NCBI GenBank assembly: GCA_037968835.1
Contig: JBBKWG010000034.1
Span: forward strand, 1-45,088
Direction of reading: 5' to 3'
Length of the DNA stretch: 45,088 nt
From: JBBKWG01 sp037968835
Lineage (GTDB): Bacteria; Pseudomonadota; Alphaproteobacteria; Rhodobacterales; Rhodobacteraceae
Part shown: piece after piece, positions 17,396 through 26,133 of the stretch
Layout: each line of letters opens with the position of its first letter
How positions within the stretch are numbered: the stretch's first letter is position 1
Position numbers and translations under genes: made by a program
The notes under the pieces: model-generated
Seen by the model: only the letters and a program-made list of their open reading frames with translations
Database searches by the model: none
What the model was told of the DNA's origin: nothing

Positions 17396-18212
17396 TCAAG
17401 CCGCCTGCAAACTGCTGCGACCATCCCGCTTTGCGATCAAAGCAGCCTCTTCCGCCTCCAGCAAGACACAGTCCCAATCATTGCCGGTGCCAAACGTCGC
17501 AAGTCCGATCGACACCGATATTCGGGTGGTGGATGCTTGACGAAATGAGACGATACTCCGCCTTAGTCGACCGGCGACCGGGACTGCATCATCGGAATCA
17601 AGCCCGGGCATAACAATTACAAACTTGTCGCCTTCGAAGCGGCAAACCAGATCAATCTGACGCATTCCGGCCCGAAGTATGTGCGCCACGCACTGAATGG
17701 CATGATCCCCGGCTGCGTGACCTTCGGCTTCGTTGAGGGTCTTCAATCCGTCCAGATCAAATAGCAGAACGCTTGCATCGCACGTGGGTAGACTCCTTTA
17801 GTCGCTGCCGATTGAGGGCGCCGGTGAGGGGGTCAACCTCCGCCGCGCTCGCGATGCGGTCGAGCGTTAATACTGTTTGGGCCATACGTCCTGCCGCTGC
17901 AGTCAAGCGGCCAAGGTCGTCCTTGCTGTTAATCGGCAGATCAGGCGGAACACCCGCGCTTTCAAACAACGCAAGCGCGATTTTCAATCGCCGAACCGGT
18001 GCCAACAGCGCCAAGACTGAAATTGACGTCAGAACGGCACCCATGACGCTCGCCACCAACAAGGCGCTGATCATCGAAACGCCTAATTGCGCCTTCAGAA
18101 CGATGCCGACCGCTGACAGCATTGGTATTTGAGCGCCAACGAGGGCTGCGAAGCTAACCTTGGCGTGAAAGCTGTTTGGAAAGAACCGGTCAAGAAAATT
18201 GTAAAGCCACAT
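17396..18212 (-). pseudogene. Frameshifted diguanylate cyclase with degenerate GGDEF site
   Basis: Two open frames together read as one membrane diguanylate cyclase. The first (18212 to 17757) encodes two membrane helices (about residues 18-40 and 44-70), a HAMP-like linker and the start of the GGDEF domain, DPLTGALNRQRLKES. The domain resumes in the +1 frame with DASVLLFDLDGLKTLNEAEGH and runs to the stop at 17396. The shift lies within 17791-17800, where loss of AG from a GAGAG run would explain it. In addition the GGDEF motif reads EGDKF (17621-17635), losing the glycine and catalytic acidic residue. Cyclic-di-GMP synthesis is therefore unlikely even without the frameshift. A sequencing error could mimic the shift but not the motif loss. 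Confidence 0.82.
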
Positions 18213-18307
18213 ATGAACACCGTTGCCAACGCTTGAGCCTTACATGCCGAACCTTTCGGAACTCTGAACGTTCATTCGCTACACGATTGTCATTGGAGTG
18301 CGTGCAC

Positions 18308-18337
18308 AAGAAAAAGGGGCCGCCCTAAGGCGACCCC
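18308..18337 (-). terminator. Intrinsic terminator of groESL
   Basis: On the minus strand GGGGTCGCC (18337-18329), loop TTAG, GGCGGCCCC (18324-18316), then TTTTTCTT. Nine-base arms with one A-C mismatch and a five-T tract make a good Rho-independent terminator 46 bases after the groEL stop. Confidence 0.82.
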
Positions 18338-18382
18338 AAATCAACACGACAACGCGAAATCAACGCGTTACGGGTCGCATGA

Positions 18383-20026
18383 TTACATCATGCCGCCCAT
18401 GCCGCCCATGTCAGGCATGCCGCCGCCGCCGCCAGCGCCTTCTTTCTGCGGCTTGTCGGCAACCATGGCTTCGGTTGTGATCAGAAGTCCAGCGATCGAA
18501 GCTGCATCTTCCAGAGCCGTACGGACAACCTTGGCCGGGTCAATGACACCGAACTTGAACAGGTCGCCATATTCCTCGGTCTGCGCGTTAAAGCCGAACG
18601 TCGGGTCGTTGCTTTCACGAACCTTACCAGCCACGACAGAACCGTCGACGCCGGAGTTTTCGGCGATCTGACGCAGAGGAGCTTCCAGAGCACGGCGCAC
18701 GATCTTGATGCCCGCGTCCTGATCGCTGTTCTCTCCCTTGAGACCGTCAAGCGCCTTGCCAGCCTGAACCAGAGCGACACCACCGCCAACGACGATGCCT
18801 TCCTGAACGGCCGCGCGGGTCGCGTTCAGCGCGTCATCAACACGGTCCTTGCGCTCTTTCACTTCGATTTCGGTCATGCCGCCAACGCGGATGACGGCAA
18901 CGCCACCGGCCAACTTGGCAACACGTTCCTGAAGCTTCTCACGATCGTAGTCCGACGTGGTTTCTTCGATCTGCTGACGGATCTGGCTGACGCGCGCTTC
19001 GATCTCGGCTTTGACGCCGTGACCATCGACGATCGTCGTCTCGTCCTTGGTGATCGAAATCCGCTTGGCAGAACCGAGCATGTCCATCGTGACATTCTCA
19101 AGCTTCATACCCAGGTCTTCGCTGATGACCTGACCACCGGTCAGGATCGCGATGTCCTGCAGCATGGCCTTGCGACGATCGCCGAAGCCCGGTGCCTTGA
19201 CGGCAGCGATTTTCAGACCGCCACGCAGCTTGTTGACGACAAGCGTGGCCAGAGCCTCGCCTTCGACGTCTTCGGCAATGATCAGAAGCGGTTTTTGAGA
19301 TTGAATCACCGACTCAAGAAGCGGAACCATTGGCTGAAGCGACGAGAGTTTCTTCTCGTGCAGCAAAACGATTGCGTCTTCCAGCTCAGCAACCATCTTG
19401 TCGGGGTTGGTTACGAAGTAAGGCGACAAGTAGCCGCGGTCAAACTGCATACCCTCAACGACCTCGGTTTCGGTCTCAAGGCCCTTGTTCTCTTCGACGG
19501 TGATAACGCCGTCGTTGCCGACTTTCTGCATCGCGTCCGCGATCTGGCGGCCGATCTCGGCTTCACCGTTTGCGGAAATCGTGCCTACCTGTGCGACTTC
19601 TGCACTGTCGGTAACGTCGCGGGCGGCTGATTTGATGTGCTGGACAGCCTTGGCAACAGCCAGGTCGATGCCGCGCTTCAGATCCATCGGGTTCATGCCT
19701 GCGGCAACCGATTTCAAACCTTCGCGAATGATCGCTGCGGCCAGAACTGTCGCCGTCGTGGTGCCGTCTCCGGCTTCGTCGTTGGTGCGGGAAGCGACTT
19801 CCTTCACCATCTGCGCGCCCATGTTCTCGAACCGATCTTCAAGTTCGATCTCTTTGGCCACGGTCACACCGTCCTTCGTGATGCGCGGGGCACCGAAGGA
19901 TTTTTCGAGTACGACGTTACGGCCCTTGGGGCCGAGCGTGACTTTTACCGCATTTGCCAGGGTGTTAACACCCTTAAGCATCCGATTGCGGGCGTCGGTA
20001 TTGAATTTGACGTCCTTAGCAGCCAT
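18383..20026 (-). CDS. groEL: Chaperonin GroEL (Hsp60)
   Basis: ATP-driven 14-mer folding chamber, 547 residues, full length. Visible are KFNTDARNRMLKGVN near the start, the nucleotide loop VTLGPKGRNVVLEKSFG (about 29-45), GDGTTTATVLA (86-96) with the ATPase Asp, the apical segment, ALNATRAAVQEGIVVGGG (about 397-414) and the Gly-Met tail GGMPDMGGMGGMM. It follows groES by 51 bases in one operon controlled by CIRCE. No second groEL is in the window, though Rhodobacterales may carry more than one. Confidence 0.99.
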   Translation of the reverse strand: MAAKDVKFNTDARNRMLKGVNTLANAVKVTLGPKGRNVVLEKSFGAPRITKDGVTVAKEIELEDRFENMGAQMVKEVASRTNDEAGDGTTTATVLAAAIIREGLKSVAAGMNPMDLKRGIDLAVAKAVQHIKSAARDVTDSAEVAQVGTISANGEAEIGRQIADAMQKVGNDGVITVEENKGLETETEVVEGMQFDRGYLSPYFVTNPDKMVAELEDAIVLLHEKKLSSLQPMVPLLESVIQSQKPLLIIAEDVEGEALATLVVNKLRGGLKIAAVKAPGFGDRRKAMLQDIAILTGGQVISEDLGMKLENVTMDMLGSAKRISITKDETTIVDGHGVKAEIEARVSQIRQQIEETTSDYDREKLQERVAKLAGGVAVIRVGGMTEIEVKERKDRVDDALNATRAAVQEGIVVGGGVALVQAGKALDGLKGENSDQDAGIKIVRRALEAPLRQIAENSGVDGSVVAGKVRESNDPTFGFNAQTEEYGDLFKFGVIDPAKVVRTALEDAASIAGLLITTEAMVADKPQKEGAGGGGGMPDMGGMGGMM

Positions 20027-20077
20027 GTTGCATGCTCCTTGATTTCATTATTAAATTTTTCTGATTGAAGGTCGGGC

Positions 20078-20395
20078 TCAGGCAGCTTTCGCTTTCTTGG
20101 CCGCGCCGTTCTCGATAATGCCGAGAATGTCGCTTTCCTTCATGATCAGTAGCTCTTCGCCGTCAAGCGTGATCTCGGTGCCGGACCATTTGCCGAACAG
20201 AATGCGGTCGCCAGCCTTGACGCCCATTTCAATCAGTTCGCCTGAATCCTTGCGGGCACCTTCGCCCACGGAGATGACCTCGCCCTCGGCGGGCTTTTCT
20301 TTCGCATTGTCGGGGATGATGAGACCGCCCTTGGTCTTTTCTTCGCCTTCAGTGCGGCGCACAAGAACTCGGTCGTGCAGCGGTTTGAATGCCAT
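20078..20395 (-). CDS. groES: Co-chaperonin GroES
   Basis: Seven-fold lid of the GroEL chamber, 105 residues, slightly longer than usual because of a lysine/alanine tail (AAKKAKAA). The N-terminal PLHDRVLVRR, the mobile loop TEGEEKTKGGLIIPDNAKEK (about 15-34) with its GGLIIPD hydrophobic contact for GroEL, and DRILFGKWSGTEI are typical. AGGAG sits upstream of the ATG. It is the first gene of groESL. Confidence 0.98.
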   Translation of the reverse strand: MAFKPLHDRVLVRRTEGEEKTKGGLIIPDNAKEKPAEGEVISVGEGARKDSGELIEMGVKAGDRILFGKWSGTEITLDGEELLIMKESDILGIIENGAAKKAKAA

Positions 20396-20428
20396 AGTTG
20401 AACGCTCCTTGGTTCACGTTTTCTACCC

Positions 20429-20455
20429 TTAGCACTCACGTCGGGTGAGTGCTAA
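20429..20455 (-). promoter_or_regulatory. CIRCE operator of groESL
   Basis: TTAGCACTC (20429-20437), nine bases, GAGTGCTAA (20447-20455): a perfect match to the CIRCE consensus bound by the heat-shock repressor HrcA. It lies 34 bases before the groES ATG and just downstream of the predicted -10. No hrcA gene is in the window. Confidence 0.97.
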
Positions 20456-20462
20456 CGAAGTG

Positions 20463-20491
20463 GAGATAGGCAAGCGGCAAGGGCGAGTCAA
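20463..20491 (-). promoter_or_regulatory. Promoter of groESL
   Basis: On the minus strand TTGACT (20491-20486), 17 bases, TATCTC (20468-20463). Spacing is ideal for a housekeeping sigma factor, and the start point would fall at or in the CIRCE element, the normal geometry for HrcA repression. Confidence 0.7.
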
Positions 20492-20657
20492 CAGGGGAGT
20501 GGTGTCGAAAGTTACGGCGCCTTCGCTACACTCAACTGAAGTGCGCGACGCGGCTCACTTTTTTTCTGAACTGCTGAGCGCGGTCATAGTCGTCACTCAA
20601 AAAATTCGCAAACCGCAATTCCAAGTGCGTCTGATGTTTAGCCCAACGACAGAACCT

Positions 20658-21470
20658 TTAGGGCATGCGACAGACGAAAGTCGTTGCCGCAAGCGGCATC
20701 ACCAGTGGGGCAGGTCCGAACGTTGCTTCAAGCGCTTCCATCATCGCCTCGACGACATTGTCTGGGTCGACGCTCCCACGCTGTCGGATTTCATCGACAA
20801 GGGGATTTCCGAAAACCAATGCCGAAGCAAACGATTGCGGGTCGACGATTGTCTTGTTCAGCCGAATAGTTTCGTGTTCAACATCATGCCACCCCGCTTT
20901 GGCAAGATCGGCCTTCACCTCAGACGGGTCCTTGTAGTGGAATGGGACTTTGTAGAACCCAGGAGGATTGTCTGGAAAGAACTTAGCCGCGACATCGTGG
21001 GCCATCTGCGAAAACGGATTGTCCGACATCGCACCCCAGACGTTGAAGACAAGATTTCCGCCTGGCCGAAGCACCCGCGCCGCCTCTCGATACGATGCGG
21101 GCTTGTCGGGAAAGAACATCACCCCGAATTGGCACGCCACCAAGTCGAACGCGCTATCGTCGAATGGCAATTCCATCGCGTCCGCCACGGAGAACTCTAC
21201 GTTTTCGTTGGCCGCGAACTTGCCCCTTGCGACCGCAAGCATTGGCGGATTGAGATCGGTGACGACCAGGTGCGTTTCTGGCTTTAGAGTGTCGCGCAGC
21301 CTTCGACTGACGATCCCAGTCCCAGCAGCAAGCTCGAGTACATCGGATGGGGCGAAACCAGCGCACAGTTTCGCAATATTGTCGGCATAATCCGCAAAGA
21401 TATTCGGACCTAGGCCGGTGTCGTAATAACTCGGAATGTCGCCCACGAAGCTGGCAGGATTGGTCGGCAT
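20658..21470 (-). CDS. Class I SAM-dependent methyltransferase
   Basis: A 270-residue methyltransferase of the ubiE/type-11 kind; substrate unknown. Start at 21470 is supported by GGAG nine bases upstream; a longer frame from 21587 has no ribosome site. Motif I is VLELAAGTGIVSRRL (about 45-59), followed by VVTDLNPPML (motif II Asp), DAMELPFDDSAFDLVAC (motif III/IV) and VLRPGGNLVFNVWG (post-motif). The fold continues to the end with an additional C-terminal helical part (ALVFGNPLVDEI). It is transcribed towards groES, with 262 bases of the groESL promoter region between. Confidence 0.9.
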   Translation of the reverse strand: MPTNPASFVGDIPSYYDTGLGPNIFADYADNIAKLCAGFAPSDVLELAAGTGIVSRRLRDTLKPETHLVVTDLNPPMLAVARGKFAANENVEFSVADAMELPFDDSAFDLVACQFGVMFFPDKPASYREAARVLRPGGNLVFNVWGAMSDNPFSQMAHDVAAKFFPDNPPGFYKVPFHYKDPSEVKADLAKAGWHDVEHETIRLNKTIVDPQSFASALVFGNPLVDEIRQRGSVDPDNVVEAMMEALEATFGPAPLVMPLAATTFVCRMP

Positions 21471-21654
21471 CGGGTTGCTCCACAAATACATGAAAAAAAT
21501 TGGCTCCAGGTAACATAGATTAACAGATCGGCTGACGCGACTTTTTCTGGGAAGCCGTCCTAAAACTCGACCTGAATGTAAGCGCAATGTCTTACCTTTA
21601 TTCCGCCTGAAAATGCCGTCACACTGAGGTTCGTTTAATTAACTCGAGGTTCTC

Positions 21655-22635
21655 ATGTCGCGTATCCGTCTTGCCGCCGCACTTCTCGCCCTGCTCCCTG
21701 CCCACGCTAATGCGCAAAGTTGTGGCACAGATAGCCTTATCGACGATCTTACTGCCGCAGACCGTGCCAAACTCGACGAACTGGTAGCGGTCCATCCCTA
21801 TCCCGAAGGCAATCTCTGGATGGCCGAGAAATCAGGATCGACCGTCTATGTCGCGGGAACGATTCACATCCCCGATCCCAGATTGGCGCCTCTGGTCGAT
21901 AAAATCGCCGCGCATCTCGATGAAGCCGACCTTCTCGTACTCGAGGCCACCGCTGAAGATGAAGCGGGACTTCAGGCGCTCGCGACACGAGACCCGGGGA
22001 TGTTCTTCATCACCGAAGGTCCGACCTTGATCGACCTTCTTGGACCAAATGACTGGGCCCTCGCCAAATCCAAATTGGAGGCATTGGGTGTTCCAGGCAT
22101 ACTCGGCGCGAAATTCAAACCTTGGTATCTGTCGATCACACTGGCCATAGCCCCCTGCGCCATGAGCATGATGCAGTCGGGCGAGCTTGGGTTCGACCGG
22201 CAGATCGAAACACTCGCCATCGAGAAGGGCATCCCGATTGCGACACTCGACGACCCAGAGACGGTGATCCGCATATTCGCTGACGAGCCGCTCGAGGATC
22301 AATTGGACGGTCTGCGCATCACGCTAAAAACCCAGGAAGACAGTGCGCGCTCAACGGCAACGCTTGTCGAAGGCTACTTCAACGGAAAAATCCGCGAATC
22401 CTGGGAATTCAGCCGAATCCAGATTGAAAACTCTGGCATCGAGAACGGTGTGGAGATGTTCGAGGACGTCAATCAGAGCGTGCTGATCAACCGGAACATC
22501 GACTGGGAACCCAAGATCGTCGATCTTGTGGAAGGCAAGACTGCGATTCTTGCTGTCGGCGGCGCGCATCTGTCAGGCGAAACGGGTGTTCTGCGTGCGC
22601 TTGAACGGGCCGGATACACGATCTCTCCACTCTGA
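21655..22635 (+). CDS. TraB/GumN family periplasmic protein
   Basis: A 326-residue exported protein with a cleavable signal peptide (residues 1-20, ending AHANA). The family landmarks are GTIH (68-71) followed by a Glu in LLVLEAT, and GGAHLSG near the C-terminus (His305). These His/Glu positions are conserved in TraB/GumN (Tiki-like) proteins that are thought to be metal-dependent proteases; activity of bacterial members is not established. GAGG lies just before the ATG. It is divergent from the methyltransferase and ends in a shared terminator. Confidence 0.85.
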   Translation: MSRIRLAAALLALLPAHANAQSCGTDSLIDDLTAADRAKLDELVAVHPYPEGNLWMAEKSGSTVYVAGTIHIPDPRLAPLVDKIAAHLDEADLLVLEATAEDEAGLQALATRDPGMFFITEGPTLIDLLGPNDWALAKSKLEALGVPGILGAKFKPWYLSITLAIAPCAMSMMQSGELGFDRQIETLAIEKGIPIATLDDPETVIRIFADEPLEDQLDGLRITLKTQEDSARSTATLVEGYFNGKIRESWEFSRIQIENSGIENGVEMFEDVNQSVLINRNIDWEPKIVDLVEGKTAILAVGGAHLSGETGVLRALERAGYTISPL

Positions 22636-22648
22636 ATGACAACGAGAA

Positions 22649-22674
22649 AAGGCGCGACCCGAGGGCCGCGCCTT
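22649..22674. terminator. Bidirectional terminator between TraB and 5'-nucleotidase genes
   Basis: Perfect 8-base arms AAGGCGCG (22649-22656) and CGCGCCTT (22667-22674) with a 10-base loop. The minus-strand transcript continues into TTTTC, so it suits the 5'-nucleotidase best; the plus side lacks a good T tract. Confidence 0.75.
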
Positions 22675-22695
22675 GCTGCATTCGCTATGGCGGAA

Positions 22696-24258
22696 TTACT
22701 TCTTCATGATCCTGCCTTCGACGGTCGGATTGGATGGCCCGGTCGCTGCCATGTATTCCGCCAGCACGTCGGCCAAATCAGGTCCGAAGTCGTAGACGTT
22801 CTCGGCATCCACGGTGAACATCTTGTAGCCGTCACCGCCGTTCCTGACATAGTTGTTGGTCACGACACCGTACGTCGCCGCCGGATCAAGCGGTGCGCCG
22901 CCGACAGTCACTTCGGTGATCCGCGATCCCGGCTCAGCCGCGCTGTCCCAGGTAAACGTCATTCCCGCCACCTGCGGGAACCTGCCCGCGACTTCCTCGA
23001 CTTGGCTCACACCATTTTCGAGCGCGTCGAGGATCGTCTGTCCGGTTGTCTGGAAAGTAGACAATGTGTTCTGGAATGGCAGAACCGTCATCACCTCGCC
23101 CATCGTCACCTCGCCGCCGTCAATCGACGCTCGAATGCCGCCCGAATTCGCGAGAGCGATGTCGATGCCCTGATCCTTGACGCGGGCCAACATGGCGTCC
23201 GCGATCAGATTGCCCATCGGGCATTCCTCGATCCGGCACACCTCGCGGCTGCCCTCAATCGGAGATGCAGCCTCGGCAACGACCTTCGAGCGGATCTCTT
23301 CCAGCGGTAGAGCCAGTTCGCCAATCCGGGCCTTCGTTGTCTCGTCTTCGGCAACCGAAGCGTCCATGATCAGCAGATCGCCCGCCGCAGTCGTGATCTC
23401 GCCCGCGTCGTTGAATGTGACGTTCAACTCGCCAAGATACTTGCCATAAGCGTAGGCCTGAACGATCTGAACCCCGTTCACGACGGTCGGGTAAGGACCA
23501 ACAGCGCCTTCATGAGTATTGGACAGTAGCGTATTCGTGTGACCACCCACGATCACGTCGACGCCCTTGGTGTTTTCCGCCACCCGCTGATCGACACCAT
23601 AGCCCGAATGGCTGAGAACGACGATCTTGTTCACACCGGCTTCGGTCAGTTTGTCGACCTCGCTCTGAACGGCATCGGACGGATCGGTGAAGATCACGTT
23701 CTTGCCCGGGCTCGCCAGTTCGTCGGTGTCCTGAGGCGTGAGTCCGATCAATCCGATCTTCTCGCCATTCTTCTCGATCACGGCCGATTTCATCAGAACG
23801 TCCGCCAAAAGCGGTTCGCCCGACACGTCGGCATTGGACATCAGGATCGGGAAATCGACCGAACCGATGAAATCGCGCAGCACTTCGGGGCCGTCGTCGA
23901 ACTCGTGGTTGCCGACGGTCATGCCGTCGTAACCCATCTTGTTCATCATCTCTGCGGCGGCTTTACCCTTGTAAAAGGTATAAAACAGCGTGCCCTGGAA
24001 TTGATCGCCGCCGTCAACCAGAAGCCAGTTCTCGGCCCGCTCCTTGGCGTTCTCGACAGCAGTCACCAGACGGGCAGAGCCGCCGAAGCATTCACCCGCC
24101 AAATTGTCTTCTTCCGAACAGCCTGAATCGAAACCGCTGATCGGCTCGAAGCGGGCGTGGAAATCATTGGTATGCAGAATAGTCAGATTGAAATCGGCCA
24201 AAGCGGCCCCGGTGCTCAGCGCAAGAATCGCGCCTCCGGTCAGAAAACGTGCAAACAT
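22696..24258 (-). CDS. Periplasmic 5'-nucleotidase / 2',3'-cyclic phosphodiesterase family
   Basis: A 520-residue exported metallophosphoesterase that should dephosphorylate nucleotides or related esters in the periplasm. Start at 24258 follows AAGGGGA and opens with a signal peptide ending in GAALA. The N-terminal catalytic domain has TILHTNDFHARF, VDGGDQFQGT, VGNHEFDDG, SHSGYGVD and VGGHTNT, which supply the two-metal ligands; the C-terminal substrate domain includes NSGGIRASIDGG and NNYVRNGGDGYKMF. Two cysteine pairs (SGCSEEDNLAGECFG and REVCRIEECPMG) may form disulphides. Confidence 0.93.
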   Translation of the reverse strand: MFARFLTGGAILALSTGAALADFNLTILHTNDFHARFEPISGFDSGCSEEDNLAGECFGGSARLVTAVENAKERAENWLLVDGGDQFQGTLFYTFYKGKAAAEMMNKMGYDGMTVGNHEFDDGPEVLRDFIGSVDFPILMSNADVSGEPLLADVLMKSAVIEKNGEKIGLIGLTPQDTDELASPGKNVIFTDPSDAVQSEVDKLTEAGVNKIVVLSHSGYGVDQRVAENTKGVDVIVGGHTNTLLSNTHEGAVGPYPTVVNGVQIVQAYAYGKYLGELNVTFNDAGEITTAAGDLLIMDASVAEDETTKARIGELALPLEEIRSKVVAEAASPIEGSREVCRIEECPMGNLIADAMLARVKDQGIDIALANSGGIRASIDGGEVTMGEVMTVLPFQNTLSTFQTTGQTILDALENGVSQVEEVAGRFPQVAGMTFTWDSAAEPGSRITEVTVGGAPLDPAATYGVVTNNYVRNGGDGYKMFTVDAENVYDFGPDLADVLAEYMAATGPSNPTVEGRIMKK

Positions 24259-24389
24259 CTGGGAATCCCCTTGTCGGTGTTGTTCTGACAAGAGAGTGCA
24301 GTTATCCGCGCGCCGAGTCAAAAGGGTGCGCTCTGCGTCCTCACGTCAATCGACTTGACCCCGTTGCCAGCCCGCGCCAGTCATCTGAC

Positions 24390-24731
24390 ATGGCAATCAT
24401 CTATAAAATCTTCCGTGCCGACGAATATGCCGAGCTTCTTGCCAACGGTCAGACCAGAGGTGCGCCGATTGATCGAAGCGACGGGTACATCCATATTTCA
24501 ACGGGCGATCAGGTCGAGGTCACCGCATCAAAGCATTTTGCAGGCGAACGGGGTTTGAAGCTTCTGGCGCTGGAAAGCGATACGCTGGGCGATGCGCTGA
24601 AATGGGAGCCGTCACGCGGCGGCGCGCTTTTTCCGCACCTCTATCGCGATCTGGTTCTGGGTGATGTGATCTGGGTGCGGGATCTTCCATTCGAGGAAGG
24701 CCGCCACCGGTTCCAAGGGCTGACAGTGTGA
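24390..24731 (+). CDS. DUF952 family protein
   Basis: A 113-residue protein of DUF952, function unknown, related in fold to ADP-ribosyltransferase-like domains. Start at 24390 gives the family opening MAIIYKIFRADEYAEL. Conserved pieces are DRSDGYIHISTGDQVEVTA and FPHLYRDLVLGDVIWVRDL. The stop overlaps the pyrD GTG by four bases (GTGTGA), so the two are translationally coupled. Confidence 0.88.
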   Translation: MAIIYKIFRADEYAELLANGQTRGAPIDRSDGYIHISTGDQVEVTASKHFAGERGLKLLALESDTLGDALKWEPSRGGALFPHLYRDLVLGDVIWVRDLPFEEGRHRFQGLTV

Positions 24732-25771
24732 GACTTGAACGTCTCGGATTGGCGATACTGAACCGGCTGGACCCCGAAACCGCCCATGGCCTTGCCCTTC
24801 GCGCGCTCCATTCGCCGTTTGCCCCGTTGCCGGGTCCGGTCGCATCGCCCCATCTTGAAACCTTGATCGCAGGCTTGAGATTTCCCAATCCTGTCGGCCT
24901 TGCAGCGGGCTTTGACAAGAACGGAACCGCAATCTCGCCACTCATGCGTGCGGGCTTTGGGTTTCTCGAAATCGGTGCCGTGACACCCCGACCGCAACCC
25001 GGCAATCCCAAGCCGCGCCTGTTCCGCCTGCGCCGCGACCGTGCCGCGATCAATCGTTTCGGCTTCAATAATGACGGGGTCGAAGTCGTTGCCCAGCGCC
25101 TTGCCGACCGTCCCCAAGGGATCCCGGTCGGGCTGAACCTTGGCGCCAACAAGGACAGCAACGACCGTGCGCGCGACTATGCCGACGTCTTGCGCGCGAC
25201 ACGCGATCTGATTGATTTCGCAACGGTCAATGTCTCGTCGCCAAATACCGAAAATCTGCGCAATCTTCAAAGTGCGGATGCTTTGAAGGCGCTGCTTGAC
25301 GGGGTGATGGCGGTGCGCGGCACTGTGCCGGTATTCCTCAAGATCGCGCCGGATCTGGACCATGCGGAAATCGCCGATATCGCCCGAATAGCGGGCGACA
25401 CCGGCGTTCACGCAATCATCGCCGCCAACACCACACTTGCGCGCGACGGGTTGCAGAGCCGGCACCGCGATCAGAAGGGCGGTCTTTCCGGCCAGCCGCT
25501 TTTTGAACCGTCGACGCGTGTCCTGGCACGGCTCTATCGCGAAACAGGCGGCACGATCCCGTTGATCGGTGTGGGCGGCGTCGGTTCGGGCCGTCAGGCT
25601 TACGAGAAGATACTCGCCGGGGCTTCCGCCGTGCAACTCTACACCGCGATGGTCTTCAAGGGGGTTTCGCTCGCCGCCCGGATCGCGCGCAGCCTCGACA
25701 TCTATCTGCAAGGCGACGGCTATGCGTCGGTGGCCGATGCCGTCGGACAGAAAGTCGAGCGGTGGCTATGA
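24728..25771 (+). CDS. pyrD: Dihydroorotate dehydrogenase (quinone), class 2
   Basis: Membrane-associated FMN enzyme oxidising dihydroorotate to orotate with quinone in pyrimidine synthesis. The 347 residues begin with GTG and a short N-terminal helical membrane-contact domain (MRLERLGLAILNRLDPETAH), followed by the barrel: NPVGLAAGFDKNG (about 57-69), NRFGFNNDG, FATVNVSSPNTENLR with the class-2 catalytic serine, LKIAPDL, and GVGGVGSGRQAYEKILAGAS, which holds the FMN phosphate. It overlaps the DUF952 gene before it and the ArsC-like gene after it by four bases each. Confidence 0.97.
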   Translation: MRLERLGLAILNRLDPETAHGLALRALHSPFAPLPGPVASPHLETLIAGLRFPNPVGLAAGFDKNGTAISPLMRAGFGFLEIGAVTPRPQPGNPKPRLFRLRRDRAAINRFGFNNDGVEVVAQRLADRPQGIPVGLNLGANKDSNDRARDYADVLRATRDLIDFATVNVSSPNTENLRNLQSADALKALLDGVMAVRGTVPVFLKIAPDLDHAEIADIARIAGDTGVHAIIAANTTLARDGLQSRHRDQKGGLSGQPLFEPSTRVLARLYRETGGTIPLIGVGGVGSGRQAYEKILAGASAVQLYTAMVFKGVSLAARIARSLDIYLQGDGYASVADAVGQKVERWL

Positions 25772-26112
25772 GCGTCACCATATGGCACAACCCTCGCTGC
25801 TCGAAATCACGCGCCACGCTCGCGATACTGCAGGGTTGTGGACTAACGCCAACAGTGCGCCTTTATCTTGAAGATGCGCCAACCGAAGCCGAGTTGCGGC
25901 ACGTCCTGAAGCTGCTCAGCCTACCCGCTGCGGCTCTGATCCGTGCGCGGGAAACGGCGTTCAGCGACGCTGGTTTGACAAAGGATAGCCCCGACGACTC
26001 CCTCATCGCTGCAATGGCCGCACATCCGATCCTGATTGAACGTCCGGTTGTTCTCGCCAACGGGAGTGCCGCGCTCGGACGGCCGCCCGAAGCCGTCATC
26101 GGCATTCTGTAA
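25768..26112 (+). CDS. ArsC-family (glutaredoxin-type) reductase
   Basis: A 114-residue thioredoxin-fold protein. The active-site Cys11 lies in HNPRCSKSR and the second conserved part is LIERPVVLANGSAALGRPPE, which carries the family arginines. True ArsC reduces arsenate with glutathione and glutaredoxin. There are no ars genes nearby and the gene is coupled to pyrD by an ATGA overlap, so an arsenic role is not shown; many chromosomal ArsC homologues are uncharacterised. Confidence 0.85.
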   Translation: MSVTIWHNPRCSKSRATLAILQGCGLTPTVRLYLEDAPTEAELRHVLKLLSLPAAALIRARETAFSDAGLTKDSPDDSLIAAMAAHPILIERPVVLANGSAALGRPPEAVIGIL

Positions 26113-26133
26113 GTTCGAGCCGCGGACGCGTGT

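Noticed and set aside
17786..17800. Programmed +1 frameshift in the diguanylate cyclase
   Set aside because: AAAGGAG precedes the break, as in prfB, but there is no stop or slippery codon after it and the GGDEF site is lost anyway; decay is the simpler explanation.
19019..20068. Plus-strand open frames antisense to groEL
   Set aside because: Groups of long shadow frames from strong codon bias in groEL.
24641..25711. 356-residue open frame antisense to pyrD
   Set aside because: Follows from codon bias of the pyrD frame; composition is Arg/Asp-rich without recognisable domain, and pyrD is certain.
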